DNA from: Micrococcales bacterium
Lineage (GTDB): Bacteria; Actinomycetota; Actinomycetes; Actinomycetales; Dermatophilaceae
Assembly (NCBI GenBank): GCA_021287075.1
Contig: JAJTBD010000027.1
Span: 1-42,627 of the forward strand
Direction: 5' to 3'
Length of the DNA: 42,627 nucleotides
Part shown: positions 33,229-40,626 of the stretch, piece after piece
Layout of the letters: every line of letters begins with the position of its first letter
Numbering within the stretch: position 1 is the stretch's first letter
The notes under the pieces: generated by a model
What the model was told of the DNA's origin: nothing
The model's input: the letters and a program-made list of their open reading frames with translations, nothing else
Database searches by the model: none
Position numbers and translations under genes: made by a program

Positions 33229-34461
33229 ATGCCGAGCCCGTGGCCGCTGCGCAGCGGCGAGCTGACCCTGCGCGACGCGCGACCCGAGGATGTCGAGACC
33301 CTGCTCGCCTTCCGCAACGACGCGGACGTCAACCGATTCATGATGCGCACCCACGTCGACCCCGAGGTCTTCCGCGCGGACTGGGCCGCGGCGCCTGGGA
33401 GCGAGACCGACCACTCGTGCGTCGCGGAGCTCGACGGGCGGGTGGTCGCGATGGGCTTCCTCGAATACCGCGACGCCGGCTACCACCCCGAGACACCCAA
33501 GGGCGTCGAGGCGTTGATCGGCTACATCGTCGACCCGCGGCACTGGGGACGCGGCATCGCGACGGACCTGGCCCGCGGGCTGCTCACCGCGGCATTCGAC
33601 CGGCTGGGCATGCGCCGGGTCGTCGCCTACTGCAACCGCGACAACGCGGCGTCCGTGCGGGTGCTGGAGCGCGCGGGCATGCGGCGGGAGGAGCACGGGG
33701 TCGAGGACTCGCGGCACGCCGAGCTCGGCTGGGTCGACGGCTATGGGTATGCCGTGCTCGCCGAGGAGTGGCGTGGCGAGGCTTCCGGGCTGCGCGAGGT
33801 CCGCGACGCCTCGGCGACGGCCGCGCCCCGCCGGCCGCTGCCGGGACCTGTGCGCGGCGAGTCGTGGCCGCGGAGGTCCGACCGCTTCGTGCTGGACCTG
33901 GCCACGGACGACGACGTCGATCAGATGCTCGCCTATCGCAACCGGCCGGAGGTGGGGCGCTGGCTGCTGCGCGAGACCGTGGAGCCCCAGGCCTTCCACA
34001 CGGCCTGGCTCGACGGCTCCGACCCCTGGTCGTTCATCGCGCGACTCGACGGCCGCGTCGTCGGCTCGGGCTCCATCACCGTCCGCGACGGGCAGGGTCA
34101 GCCCGGTGGCCCGGTGCAGGGGTGCGAGGCCGAGGTCGGCTACATCGTCAACCCGGAATTCGCCGGACGGGGCGTCGGCCGCGAGATCGCGGCCGCGGCG
34201 CTCGACCTGTCCTTCGGGCCGGTCGGGGTGCGACGGGTCGTCGCCGGCCTCTACTGCGCCAACACCCCGTCGCGGCGCATCCTGTCGGGCATCGGCATGC
34301 GGCTGGAGCAATACGGAGTGCTCGACTCGTGGCTGCCCCGCGAGGGCTGGATCGACGGAGACCTATGGCCTGCTCGCCCGGGAGTGGCGCACCTAGCCAA
34401 CAGCGGCGCCGTCACGACCGCGGCGGCCCTGGTGCCAGCAGGCGTTGAACCGTCTCGGTGA
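33229..34461 (+). CDS. Tandem RimJ/RimL-type GNAT acetyltransferase with a probable 3' frameshift
   Basis: Two GNAT domains in one chain. Domain 1 (about 1-190) has GYIVDPRHWGRGIATDLARGLL and ends GWVDGYGYAVLAEEWRG. Domain 2 (about 215-380) has GYIVNPEFAGRGVGREIAAAAL and ends GWIDG; the matching tail YGLLAREWRT followed by a stop is in another frame, ending at 34396. As read, the frame instead runs 20 residues on into the antisense of the next gene, overlapping it by about 50 bp. A one-base indel around 34347-34362 is likely; if so, the true gene is 33229-34396. RimJ/L-like enzymes acetylate N-termini or antibiotics; target unknown. Confidence 0.8.
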   Translation: MPSPWPLRSGELTLRDARPEDVETLLAFRNDADVNRFMMRTHVDPEVFRADWAAAPGSETDHSCVAELDGRVVAMGFLEYRDAGYHPETPKGVEALIGYIVDPRHWGRGIATDLARGLLTAAFDRLGMRRVVAYCNRDNAASVRVLERAGMRREEHGVEDSRHAELGWVDGYGYAVLAEEWRGEASGLREVRDASATAAPRRPLPGPVRGESWPRRSDRFVLDLATDDDVDQMLAYRNRPEVGRWLLRETVEPQAFHTAWLDGSDPWSFIARLDGRVVGSGSITVRDGQGQPGGPVQGCEAEVGYIVNPEFAGRGVGREIAAAALDLSFGPVGVRRVVAGLYCANTPSRRILSGIGMRLEQYGVLDSWLPREGWIDGDLWPARPGVAHLANSGAVTTAAALVPAGVEPSR

Positions 34462-35020
34462 GCATGCCCGACTCCCCCTCGGCGCTGAAGTTCTCGTCTG
34501 CTGCGACGCGGCCGAGGAAACCGTCGAGGATCACCAGGAGCCAGTCGGCGAGCTGGGCCTGGCCGACATCCGTGCGGATCTCACCCGATTCACCCGCACG
34601 GGTCAGCCAGTGCCGGAGTCCGGCGCGCGCCACGCTCGTGTCCCTGTCGAGGGCGGCCTGCACCTCGGGCTCGCCGGTCACAGCGGCCACGGCGCGGACG
34701 AATCCCGCGGCGCGGGGGTCGGCATACTCGCTCGCGGTCCACGCCACGTAGTCCCTGACGACATCCGCCGCATCCGTGCGGTCTCGCTGGGCCTCGAACC
34801 ACTCCTCCTGCTCGCGTGTGCCGAGCTCCAGGATGGCCAGCAGGAGCGAGAGCTTGGTCGGGAAGTAGTGGAAGAACGTGCCGGACCCGATGCCTGCCTC
34901 GCGGCACACGGCAGCCGTGGTCGAGCGGTCGTAGCCGTCCCGGGACATGCAGGTGAGCCCGGCATCGATGATCGCCGTGCGTTTCGCGGCATACCGCCGC
35001 GGGTCAACCGTCCTCGCCAT
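34412..35020 (-). CDS. TetR-family transcriptional regulator
   Basis: 202 aa. Helix-turn-helix: RTAIIDAGLTCMSRDGYDRSTTAAVCREAGIGSGTFFHYFPTKLSLLLAILE. C-terminal ligand-binding part is a BetI/TetR_C_11-like helical domain (AALDRDTSVARAGLRHWL, LADWLLVILDGFLGRV). ATG 35020. It is divergent from a multi-pass membrane protein gene, with an inverted repeat TTAGAGT-N4-ACTCTAA between, so that gene is the expected target. A GCGGCATAC repeat is inside (34986), read as RYAAK. Confidence 0.9.
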   Translation of the reverse strand: MARTVDPRRYAAKRTAIIDAGLTCMSRDGYDRSTTAAVCREAGIGSGTFFHYFPTKLSLLLAILELGTREQEEWFEAQRDRTDAADVVRDYVAWTASEYADPRAAGFVRAVAAVTGEPEVQAALDRDTSVARAGLRHWLTRAGESGEIRTDVGQAQLADWLLVILDGFLGRVAADENFSAEGESGMLTETVQRLLAPGPPRS

Positions 35021-35032
35021 CCTTGACCTATC

Positions 35033-35050
35033 TTAGAGTCGCCACTCTAA
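35033..35050. promoter_or_regulatory. TetR operator between the divergent TetR and membrane protein genes
   Basis: TTAGAGT (35033-35039) and ACTCTAA (35044-35050), a perfect 7-bp inverted repeat with 4-base spacer CGCC. It overlaps the candidate -10 boxes TAATAT (35048-35053, plus) and TAAGAT (35035-35030, minus), so binding would block both promoters. Confidence 0.72.
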
Positions 35051-35060
35051 TATTAATGTG

Positions 35061-36143
35061 GTGAAGCCGCTCCGCACGCGTCTGCTCCCGATCATCGGCC
35101 TGATGCTGGGCGCGCCCATCTGCGCGGAGTACCTCCAGGCCTATCTGCCTGACACTGGCGACATCGCGGTGATGGTCTTCGGGCTTGTGATCCTGGGGCC
35201 GCTCTACGGCGGCGCTGCCCTTCTCATCCGGGAGATCGCGCTCAGGACGGGACGCGGCTGGCCCGGGATCCTGCTGCTGGGAGCGGCCTTCGGCCTGAGG
35301 ATGACCGGGCTCGTCGATGGTTCGATGTGGCAGGAGCACCGGCCCGAGGTGCCGTACTGGGACGAGCTGCGTCGCGGCACGCTCATCTCCGGGCTGGGGT
35401 TCGCGGCGTTCCCGGTGATGAGCTGGGTGGGTGGTCACATGCTGTTCAGCATCGGTGCGCCTCTCGCTCTGCTCGATGCCCTGACGCCACAGCACCGCGG
35501 ACGCCCGCTGCTCGGTCGCATCGGACTGATCGTCGTGACTGGCCTGTGCCTCATCGCGGCTGCGTCGATCCGGTTCGGGGAAGACTACGAAGTCGTCCGG
35601 CTGGCGAGCCCCGCCACCGGATGGACGCTCGCCGCCATCGCGCTGCTCACCCTGCTCGCCTTCACGCGGCTCGGCCGCCCCCTGAGGGCCCGGCCAGGTC
35701 GGCGCAGGCGCCCACCCATCGCCGTCGCGGTCACCGCGTTCCTCGCCCTCGCCCTGGTGGACATCGTGAGCATGCCCACGTGGACCGGCGCGGTTCTTTA
35801 CGCAGGTGCGCTCGCAGTGATCGGTGTGATCCTGACCCGGGTCTCACAGGAAGAAGGCTGGGGCGTGCCGCAGGTGACGGCGCTGGCGGTCGGCGCGATC
35901 ATCGAACGAGTGCTCATGGGCCTGCTGGCTCCCCTCCCGGAGGGCGTCACGGCAACTGAGAAGACGGTCCAGAGCGCCGTCCTGATCGCCGGCGTGGCGT
36001 TGATCTCGGCTGCAGCGTGGCGCCGCGGCGTCGCGATGCCAGCGCCGCTGGCGGCGCCCCCGGGGCATCTCCCGGGCTCACCGAACGCCACGGCAAAGAA
36101 GGAGCCAGATGATGGTCCACCACCTCAGCTGCGGCAACGCTGA
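35061..36143 (+). CDS. Multi-pass membrane protein of unknown function, probable TetR target
   Basis: About 360 aa with roughly eight hydrophobic segments: LPIIGLMLGAPICAEYL, IAVMVFGLVILGPLYGG, GILLLGAAFGL, GLGFAAFPVMSW, GLIVVTGLCLIAAASI, WTLAAIALLTLLAF, PIAVAVTAFLALALVDI and a final VLIAGVALISAAAW. A charged, Pro-rich tail ends the chain. I recognise no family. Two GTG codons are adjacent (35058 and 35061); the second is 7 bases from TAATAT, the spacing of other leaderless starts here, so it is preferred weakly. A weak hairpin follows (36207-36224). Regulated by the divergent TetR, by inference. Confidence 0.75.
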   Translation: MKPLRTRLLPIIGLMLGAPICAEYLQAYLPDTGDIAVMVFGLVILGPLYGGAALLIREIALRTGRGWPGILLLGAAFGLRMTGLVDGSMWQEHRPEVPYWDELRRGTLISGLGFAAFPVMSWVGGHMLFSIGAPLALLDALTPQHRGRPLLGRIGLIVVTGLCLIAAASIRFGEDYEVVRLASPATGWTLAAIALLTLLAFTRLGRPLRARPGRRRRPPIAVAVTAFLALALVDIVSMPTWTGAVLYAGALAVIGVILTRVSQEEGWGVPQVTALAVGAIIERVLMGLLAPLPEGVTATEKTVQSAVLIAGVALISAAAWRRGVAMPAPLAAPPGHLPGSPNATAKKEPDDGPPPQLRQR

Positions 36144-36293
36144 TCGAAGGCCGGCCTGTCGTGCTAGTCCGATCATGCCCCGCTTCGTGAGCTCGGGTGT
36201 CACCTCACCCCATTCCTCAGGGGTACTGGTCTGGCGCACCCATGCGGCTGGCCGCAGAGTCGTCCGCGGCTAGCGCCTCAGCCCTATTCGTAA

Positions 36294-36299
36294 TACGCT
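36294..36299 (+). promoter_or_regulatory. Leaderless-type -10 box of the toxin-antitoxin pair
   Basis: TACGCT, 6 bases before ATG 36306, overlapping the near-palindrome CGTAATACG (36289-36297), which could be an autoregulatory site. The rest of 36144-36288 shows no gene. Confidence 0.45.
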
Positions 36300-36305
36300 T
36301 TGTTG

Positions 36306-36554
36306 ATGGAGACGATCAACGGCAAGCCTGTCACCGAGGAGCAGATCCAGGCCTGGGCTGACGAGGCTGAGGCTGGCTACGACGTTGAGGTCCTGCGCAA
36401 GCGTGGGCGCAAGCCACTTGGTGACGGCCCCGCCCGCGTTGTGCCAGTGCGGCTCGATGACACTCTGCTCACCGCACTGGACGAGCGCGCTGCGCATGAC
36501 CATGTCAGCCGATCGGAGTTGATCCGGACAGCGCTTCGCGCCTACGTGGCGTGA
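36306..36554 (+). CDS. Ribbon-helix-helix (CopG-like) antitoxin
   Basis: 82 aa. The N-terminus (METINGKPVTEEQIQAWADE) resembles the leading segment of actinobacterial VapB/CopG-like antitoxins, and the C-terminal half is a ribbon-helix-helix: VVPVRLDDTLLTALDERAAH then VSRSELIRTALRAYVA. Probably binds its own promoter and neutralises the toxin that follows. ATG 36306 chosen for the -10 spacing. Codons such as GCT, GTT and GAT are more frequent than in neighbouring genes, consistent with acquisition by transfer. Confidence 0.85.
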   Translation: METINGKPVTEEQIQAWADEAEAGYDVEVLRKRGRKPLGDGPARVVPVRLDDTLLTALDERAAHDHVSRSELIRTALRAYVA

Positions 36555-36790
36555 AGGTCAACGAGTCGGCGCTGCGTCACGGCATCAGTGAACTGGACAT
36601 CCTGCACGCGGTTGAGAACGTGGCGTACCTCTCTGAGCCGGACGACGACGTCCCCGCGAAGCAGTTCGTCCTCGGATTCGATTCACGTGGCCGACTCCTT
36701 GAACTGGCTGTCGTGACCTTCGACAGCGGCAATCAACTGGTCATCCATGCCATGAAGGCGCGCAAGAAGTACCTGCACCTGCTTTCGTGA
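36551..36790 (+). CDS. Probable toxin of a type II toxin-antitoxin module
   Basis: 79 aa. GTG 36551 overlaps the antitoxin stop by 4 bases (GTGA), typical of toxin-antitoxin pairs. The sequence (HGISELDILHAVENVAYLSE, FVLGFDSRGRLLELAVVTFD, QLVIHAMKARKKYLHLL) has the short alpha/beta pattern and final HAMKARKKY of BrnT/DUF4258-like RNase-fold toxins. In BrnTA the toxin gene comes first; here the antitoxin does. RNase activity is inferred only from fold similarity. Confidence 0.75.
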   Translation: MKVNESALRHGISELDILHAVENVAYLSEPDDDVPAKQFVLGFDSRGRLLELAVVTFDSGNQLVIHAMKARKKYLHLLS

Positions 36791-37041
36791 CCAAGGCCCC
36801 ACCGGCCCGACATGACCAAGTCAGCGGCATGGTCCCGGTCAAGGTCGCGAAGGATCCAGTCCACGGCTGTGTCGTCGGCGGTGAGGCACCCACCGCCGTT
36901 CACCCAGGGTCCCCACCCGCCGGGGGCGACGATGTCGACTCGCCCGGTGTCACTGAAGGTCTCACTCGCGCGCGCCAGAGCGTCCAGGTCGAGCTCGTCC
37001 GCGCGGTAGTACAGCCCGAGAACGGGAGCCCGGACGTTGGG
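36733..37041 (-). pseudogene. Remnant of a protein-coding gene, no start codon
   Basis: On the minus strand the frame from 37041 is open for about 100 codons and reads like a real protein for about 85: PNVRAPVLGLYYRADELDL, then ALARASETFSDTGRVDIVA, PGGWGPWVNGGGCLTADD and TAVDWILRDLDRDHAADL. Codons show the GC3 bias of genuine genes here. No acceptable start exists, and an in-frame TGA lies directly upstream (37044-37042). The 3' end runs into the toxin gene as antisense. It is most simply a leftover of a deleted or rearranged gene. No family recognised. It fills the 283-bp gap between the toxin and MFS genes. Confidence 0.45.
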
Positions 37042-37073
37042 TCATCCCGGGCAGCAGTCGCCACGCGCGGCGG

Positions 37074-38201
37074 TCAGGCGCGCAGCGAGCGGCTGGTCGC
37101 GATGACGCCGAGCCCGACGACGAGCGAGAGGCCGGCGAGCAGGAACGCGAGGGCCGGCGAGTCGCCATAGACCGGCAACAGGAGGATCGGCGCCAGGGCC
37201 GAGCCGGTGAACTGCGCGGAGAGCGTCACCGACATCGCGCCGCTGCGGTTGACCGGCGTGGAGCGCAGGGCGAGCGCGTTGACGACGACCCGCACACCGA
37301 CGCTCGCCAAGCCTGCCACCGCCACCAGACCCGCGACGAGCCACAGGCTGGGTGCCGCACCGACGGGAGCGGTCGCCAGCCCGAGGGCGGTCACGGTCAC
37401 GAGTCCCGCTGCGCGCCAGCCGAATCGCTCGGGCAGCCGACCGACGAGCCTCCCAAGCAGCAGCCCCGCCAGTCCGAAGAGCGCGACGACCAGGCCGCGC
37501 GCCGCAGGCTCGAGCCCGAAACGGTCCGACGCCAGCAGAGCGACCATCAGCATCAGCCCGGTCGAGGCGAGGTTGCCGACCATCGCCAGCGCGCAGGCGC
37601 GGGCCAGCTCGAGGTTGGCCAGCGGCCGCCAACGACTCCCCCGCACCTCCGAGTCCTGTTCTGCGACAACGGGAGTCGCGAGCGGGAGAGCCCCGGCCGC
37701 GAGCGCGACCGCGCCGAACGCAAGCCGGTAGTCCCACCCCGCCGCCGCGCCGCCCACGAGCGGCGAGAACGCCTGCCCAGCCGCCTGCATCGAGGCATAG
37801 GTCCCGAGCGCCCGGCCGAGCCTCTTCTCCGGCACCAGGTCGTGGATGAGCGAGACCAGCAGCGGGGTGGTGAAGGCATTGGCCGCACCCTGCACGGCAC
37901 GTCCGCCGAGGAAGAGGCCGAGTGTCGGTGCCGCCGCGCAGGCCAGCGAGGCCGCTGCATACAGCAGGTATGCCGTGCGCACCGTCCGCGCGCGGCCCCA
38001 CCGGTGCGCGAGCGTCCCCGAGACGAGCATCAGCCCCGCGAACGGGACCATGTAGGCGGTCAGGGCGGCGGCCACCGCGTGGGCGCTCACGCCCAGGCCG
38101 TCACCGACCTCGGGGAGCATCGTGCCGACCATCGCTCCGCCGAATGGGCCAAGGAAGCCGCCGGCATAGAGCGGCCAGAGCCGGGCGGGAGACGAGGGCA
38201 C
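37074..38201 (-). CDS. MFS transporter
   Basis: 375 aa, about 12 helices. GTG 38201. First helix LWPLYAGGFLGPFGGAMVGTMLPEV, motif A region GTLAHRWGRARTVRTAY, GRAVQGAANAFTTPLLVSLI, and a central basic loop EQDSEVRGSRWRPL; the second half begins LELARACALAMVGNLASTGLML. Resembles the YajR/ArsJ-type drug efflux class of 12-helix exporters; substrate unknown. No ribosome-binding site or -10 box is clear, so the start is uncertain. Divergent from the M28 aminopeptidase gene. Confidence 0.88.
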   Translation of the reverse strand: MPSSPARLWPLYAGGFLGPFGGAMVGTMLPEVGDGLGVSAHAVAAALTAYMVPFAGLMLVSGTLAHRWGRARTVRTAYLLYAAASLACAAAPTLGLFLGGRAVQGAANAFTTPLLVSLIHDLVPEKRLGRALGTYASMQAAGQAFSPLVGGAAAGWDYRLAFGAVALAAGALPLATPVVAEQDSEVRGSRWRPLANLELARACALAMVGNLASTGLMLMVALLASDRFGLEPAARGLVVALFGLAGLLLGRLVGRLPERFGWRAAGLVTVTALGLATAPVGAAPSLWLVAGLVAVAGLASVGVRVVVNALALRSTPVNRSGAMSVTLSAQFTGSALAPILLLPVYGDSPALAFLLAGLSLVVGLGVIATSRSLRA

Positions 38202-38280
38202 GGGCGCAGCGTGCCACCTGCCCCGCGAACGGCCGCCAAGTGGGGTGCGCCCAACTGTGGCTTTCGCGCGGAATGTCGCA

Positions 38281-38310
38281 TATGGTGCCCGGCATGTGAG
38301 ACAGGTCACA
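38281..38310 (+). promoter_or_regulatory. Promoter -10 and CRP/GlxR-like site of the M28 aminopeptidase gene
   Basis: TATGGT (38281-38286) is a -10 candidate. Just downstream is TGTGAGACAGGTCACA (38295-38310), with perfect TGTGA-N6-TCACA half-sites, the pattern of CRP/GlxR regulators of actinobacteria. The position below the -10 would suit repression. Confidence 0.5.
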
Positions 38311-38354
38311 CCCGGTCTCGCACGACCCTCACAGGACCCACAACGGAGTGACTC

Positions 38355-39869
38355 ATGCGCCTGCACCGACGTACCGCCACCGCCGCGCTCGCGATCTGCG
38401 GCCTTGCCGCCGCGGCCACCGCCGCACCCGCCACCGCCGCCAACCCCAACAACCCCGACAAGCTCGCCAAGGCCGTGACGGTCGAGGCCATCCGCACCCA
38501 CCTCAACGCCTTCCAGTCCATCGCCGACGCCCACGACGGCAACCGCGGCGCTGGCACCTCCGGCTACGAGGCCTCGGGCCAGTACGTCGAGAAGACGCTG
38601 CGCGCCGCCGGCTACACCACCGAGCGCCAGTACTTCGACTTCGTCTATGACCACGTCATCTCCACCAGCCTCGACGTCGTCTCACCCGAGGCCCGCGCGA
38701 TCACGCACGCGCCCATGAGCTACTCCCCCGGCACCCCCGTCGGTGGCATCACGGCTGAGCTCGTCGCGCCGGCCGTCGCGACCGGCTGCGAGGCCAGCGA
38801 CTACGCCGGGGTCGATGTCGCCGGCAAGATCGCCGTGGTCAGCCGCGGCGTGTGCGCCTTCTCCCAGAAGGCCCTGGCGGCCGCGGAGGCCGGCGCGGCC
38901 GCGGCCATCGTCTACAACAACGCCGACGGCGCCCTCAACGGCACGCTCGGCGGCATCAACGACGCCTTCGTCCCGATCACCGGTGTCACCCAGGCCGAGG
39001 GCCAGGCCCTCCTCGCCGCCATGGCGGCCGGCCCGGTCGTGGTCAAGTTCGACCTCCAGAAGACGGTCGAGAACCGCACGACCTTCAACATCATCGCCGA
39101 GACCAAGAGCGGCCGCGACGACAACGTCGTCATGCTGGGCGCCCACCTCGATGGGGTGCACGACGGCCCGGGCATCAACGACAACGGCTCCGGCTCGGCC
39201 TCGATCCTCGAGACCGCCGTCCAGCTCGGCAAGGTCAACAAGCTCAACAACAAGGTCCGCTTCGCCTGGTGGGGCGCCGAGGAGCTCGGCCTGCTCGGCT
39301 CCGAGCACTGGGTCTATGACAAGGTCGAGAACGACCCGGCCGCGCTCGACAGGATCGCGACCTACCTCAACTTCGACATGGTCGGCTCCCCCAACCACAT
39401 CATCGGTGTCTACGACGCCAACCAGTCGACCTATGAGGCACCGGTCGACGTGCCCGAGGGCTCCAGCGAGACCGAGCAGGTCTTCACCGACTACTTCAAC
39501 AAGGTCGGCCAGCCGTGGGTCGACACCGAGTTCTCCGGCCGCTCGGACTACCAGGCCTTCATCGAGAACGGCGTCCCGGCCTCCGGCCTGTTCACCGGGG
39601 CCGACGGCACCAAGACCGAGGCCGAGGCCGCGATGTTCGGCGGCACCGCCGGCGTGATCTACGACCCGAACTACCACACCCCCAAGGACGACATCACCAA
39701 CATCAACTGGGAGGCGATCGACATCATGAGCAATGGCATCGCCTACGCCACGATGTCGCTCGCCCAGAGCACCGCCACGATCAACGGCGTCACCAGCAAC
39801 GGCAAGTCGGGCAAGCCCGCCAAGCCGAAGAAGAACGCCGACTTCCAGGGCCACTCGGCCCTGCGCTGA
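38355..39869 (+). CDS. Secreted M28-family aminopeptidase with inserted PA domain
   Basis: 504 aa. ATG 38355 with GGAG 7 bases upstream. Signal peptide (TAALAICGLAAAATAAPATA). A protease-associated (PA) domain is inserted at about 125-235 (ELVAPAVATGCEASDY, GKIAVVSRGVCAFSQKA). The di-zinc M28 core has H264 and D266 (GAHLDGVHDG), D276 (GINDNGSGSAS), catalytic E309-E310 (AEELGLLGS), D341 (NFDMVGS) and H441 (YHTPKDD). Similar to the Streptomyces griseus aminopeptidase class that cuts N-terminal residues from peptides outside the cell. The C-terminal tail is short and lysine-rich (GKSGKPAKPKKN). Confidence 0.96.
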   Translation: MRLHRRTATAALAICGLAAAATAAPATAANPNNPDKLAKAVTVEAIRTHLNAFQSIADAHDGNRGAGTSGYEASGQYVEKTLRAAGYTTERQYFDFVYDHVISTSLDVVSPEARAITHAPMSYSPGTPVGGITAELVAPAVATGCEASDYAGVDVAGKIAVVSRGVCAFSQKALAAAEAGAAAAIVYNNADGALNGTLGGINDAFVPITGVTQAEGQALLAAMAAGPVVVKFDLQKTVENRTTFNIIAETKSGRDDNVVMLGAHLDGVHDGPGINDNGSGSASILETAVQLGKVNKLNNKVRFAWWGAEELGLLGSEHWVYDKVENDPAALDRIATYLNFDMVGSPNHIIGVYDANQSTYEAPVDVPEGSSETEQVFTDYFNKVGQPWVDTEFSGRSDYQAFIENGVPASGLFTGADGTKTEAEAAMFGGTAGVIYDPNYHTPKDDITNINWEAIDIMSNGIAYATMSLAQSTATINGVTSNGKSGKPAKPKKNADFQGHSALR

Positions 39870-39881
39870 CGCACCCGCGCC

Positions 39882-39898
39882 GACCCCGCCTCGGGGTC
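39882..39898 (+). terminator. First hairpin after the aminopeptidase gene
   Basis: GACCCCG (39882-39888) pairs with CGGGGTC (39892-39898); loop CCT. It lies 12 bases past the stop, directly before a larger hairpin. Confidence 0.55.
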
Positions 39899-39916
39899 AG
39901 CGCACGCACAGGACGG

Positions 39917-39952
39917 CTGCGGCCCGGACCATCGTGAGGGTCCGGGCCGCAG
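39917..39952. terminator. Terminator hairpin between the aminopeptidase and small membrane protein genes
   Basis: CTGCGGCCCGGACC (39917-39930) pairs perfectly with GGTCCGGGCCGCAG (39939-39952); 8-base loop; followed by a T-containing tail. Serves the convergent genes on both sides. Confidence 0.8.
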
Positions 39953-40012
39953 TCTGTGTCGCGATCGAGGCGGCGCCCCGGCGCGCCCCAGGGAAACGGG
40001 ATCCGTTGGGGC

Positions 40013-40450
40013 TCAGCCGCGCCCACGCGAGGCGGCGATGCCGGCAGCCACGGCCGCACCGATCACCGTCAGGCAGCCGATCGGCAGCGGCAGGCAGCAG
40101 CCGGCGACCGTCACCTGGCTGCCGTTGCGCGTGCGCCAGGTCTTGTGCGGGATGCCCATCCGGTCAAAGGGGTCGGCCTGCTGGTTGGCCGGCGAGTTGG
40201 CGTCCTGCACCGAGTCGTCGCGCGGCCGGGTCGGGTCGAGCGGCTCGAGGCCACCCTGGGAGCCAGCATCCTGCGGATAGGCGTCCTGCTGGGGATAGTC
40301 CTGCTGCTGGCGGCTGACCTCCTCCTGCGACGGATACTGCCCGCCACCGGAGAAGCCGTCATCGGAGACCCGACCGTCACGCTGGACCTGGCTGTAGATG
40401 TCGTCGAAGTCCGGGTTCTGGGTGGGGTCCTGCGGGGGCTGGTTGCTCAT
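40013..40450 (-). CDS. Small hydrophilic protein with a C-terminal membrane anchor
   Basis: 145 aa. ATG 40450 with AGGAG upstream. The first 95 residues are low complexity, rich in Gln, Asp, Pro and Tyr (SQVQRDGRVSDDGFSGGG, RQQQDYPQQDAYPQDAG), probably disordered. A cysteine-containing hydrophobic helix VAGCCLPLPIGCLTVIGAAV ends the chain with ASRGRG on the inside. Function unknown. TAGTGT (40546-40541, minus) could be its -10. Real gene judged from codon bias and the ribosome-binding site. Confidence 0.75.
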   Translation of the reverse strand: MSNQPPQDPTQNPDFDDIYSQVQRDGRVSDDGFSGGGQYPSQEEVSRQQQDYPQQDAYPQDAGSQGGLEPLDPTRPRDDSVQDANSPANQQADPFDRMGIPHKTWRTRNGSQVTVAGCCLPLPIGCLTVIGAAVAAGIAASRGRG

Positions 40451-40558
40451 GGCGGCACTCCTGTCGCGGGCGGGGCCGACAGGCCCGCCGGGTCGTGGGG
40501 CGGCGCACCTGCCCGGTCTTGACCTGCACGCCTCTCCCCGACACTAGCCCGAGGAGGG

Positions 40559-40590
40559 GTATGCCGCGTGCCCTCGGCACGGCATACGCT
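40559..40590. promoter_or_regulatory. Imperfect hairpin of GTATGCCGC repeats overlapping the GH13 gene promoter
   Basis: GTATGCC (40559-40565) and GTGCC (40568-40572) pair with GGCAC (40576-40580) and GGCATAC (40581-40587), with a two-base bulge. TACGCT (40585-40590) is a -10 candidate for the GH13 gene, leading to a transcript leader of about 30 bases. Unlike the other repeat pairs, this one stands between divergent genes, so it is more likely an operator or chance than a terminator. Confidence 0.4.
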
Positions 40591-40626
40591 CGCAGTGTTG
40601 CCCGTCCAGATCGACAGGAGTCACCC

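Noticed and set aside
36551..36790. HicA or RelE toxin identity for the second gene of the module
   Set aside because: HicA and RelE signatures are absent; the HAMKARKKY tail fits BrnT/DUF4258 better, but the class remains uncertain.
36787..37170. Plus-strand open frame of 127 codons after the toxin
   Set aside because: Starts inside the toxin's end, has poor codon bias and no domain; the minus strand in the same place reads more like protein.
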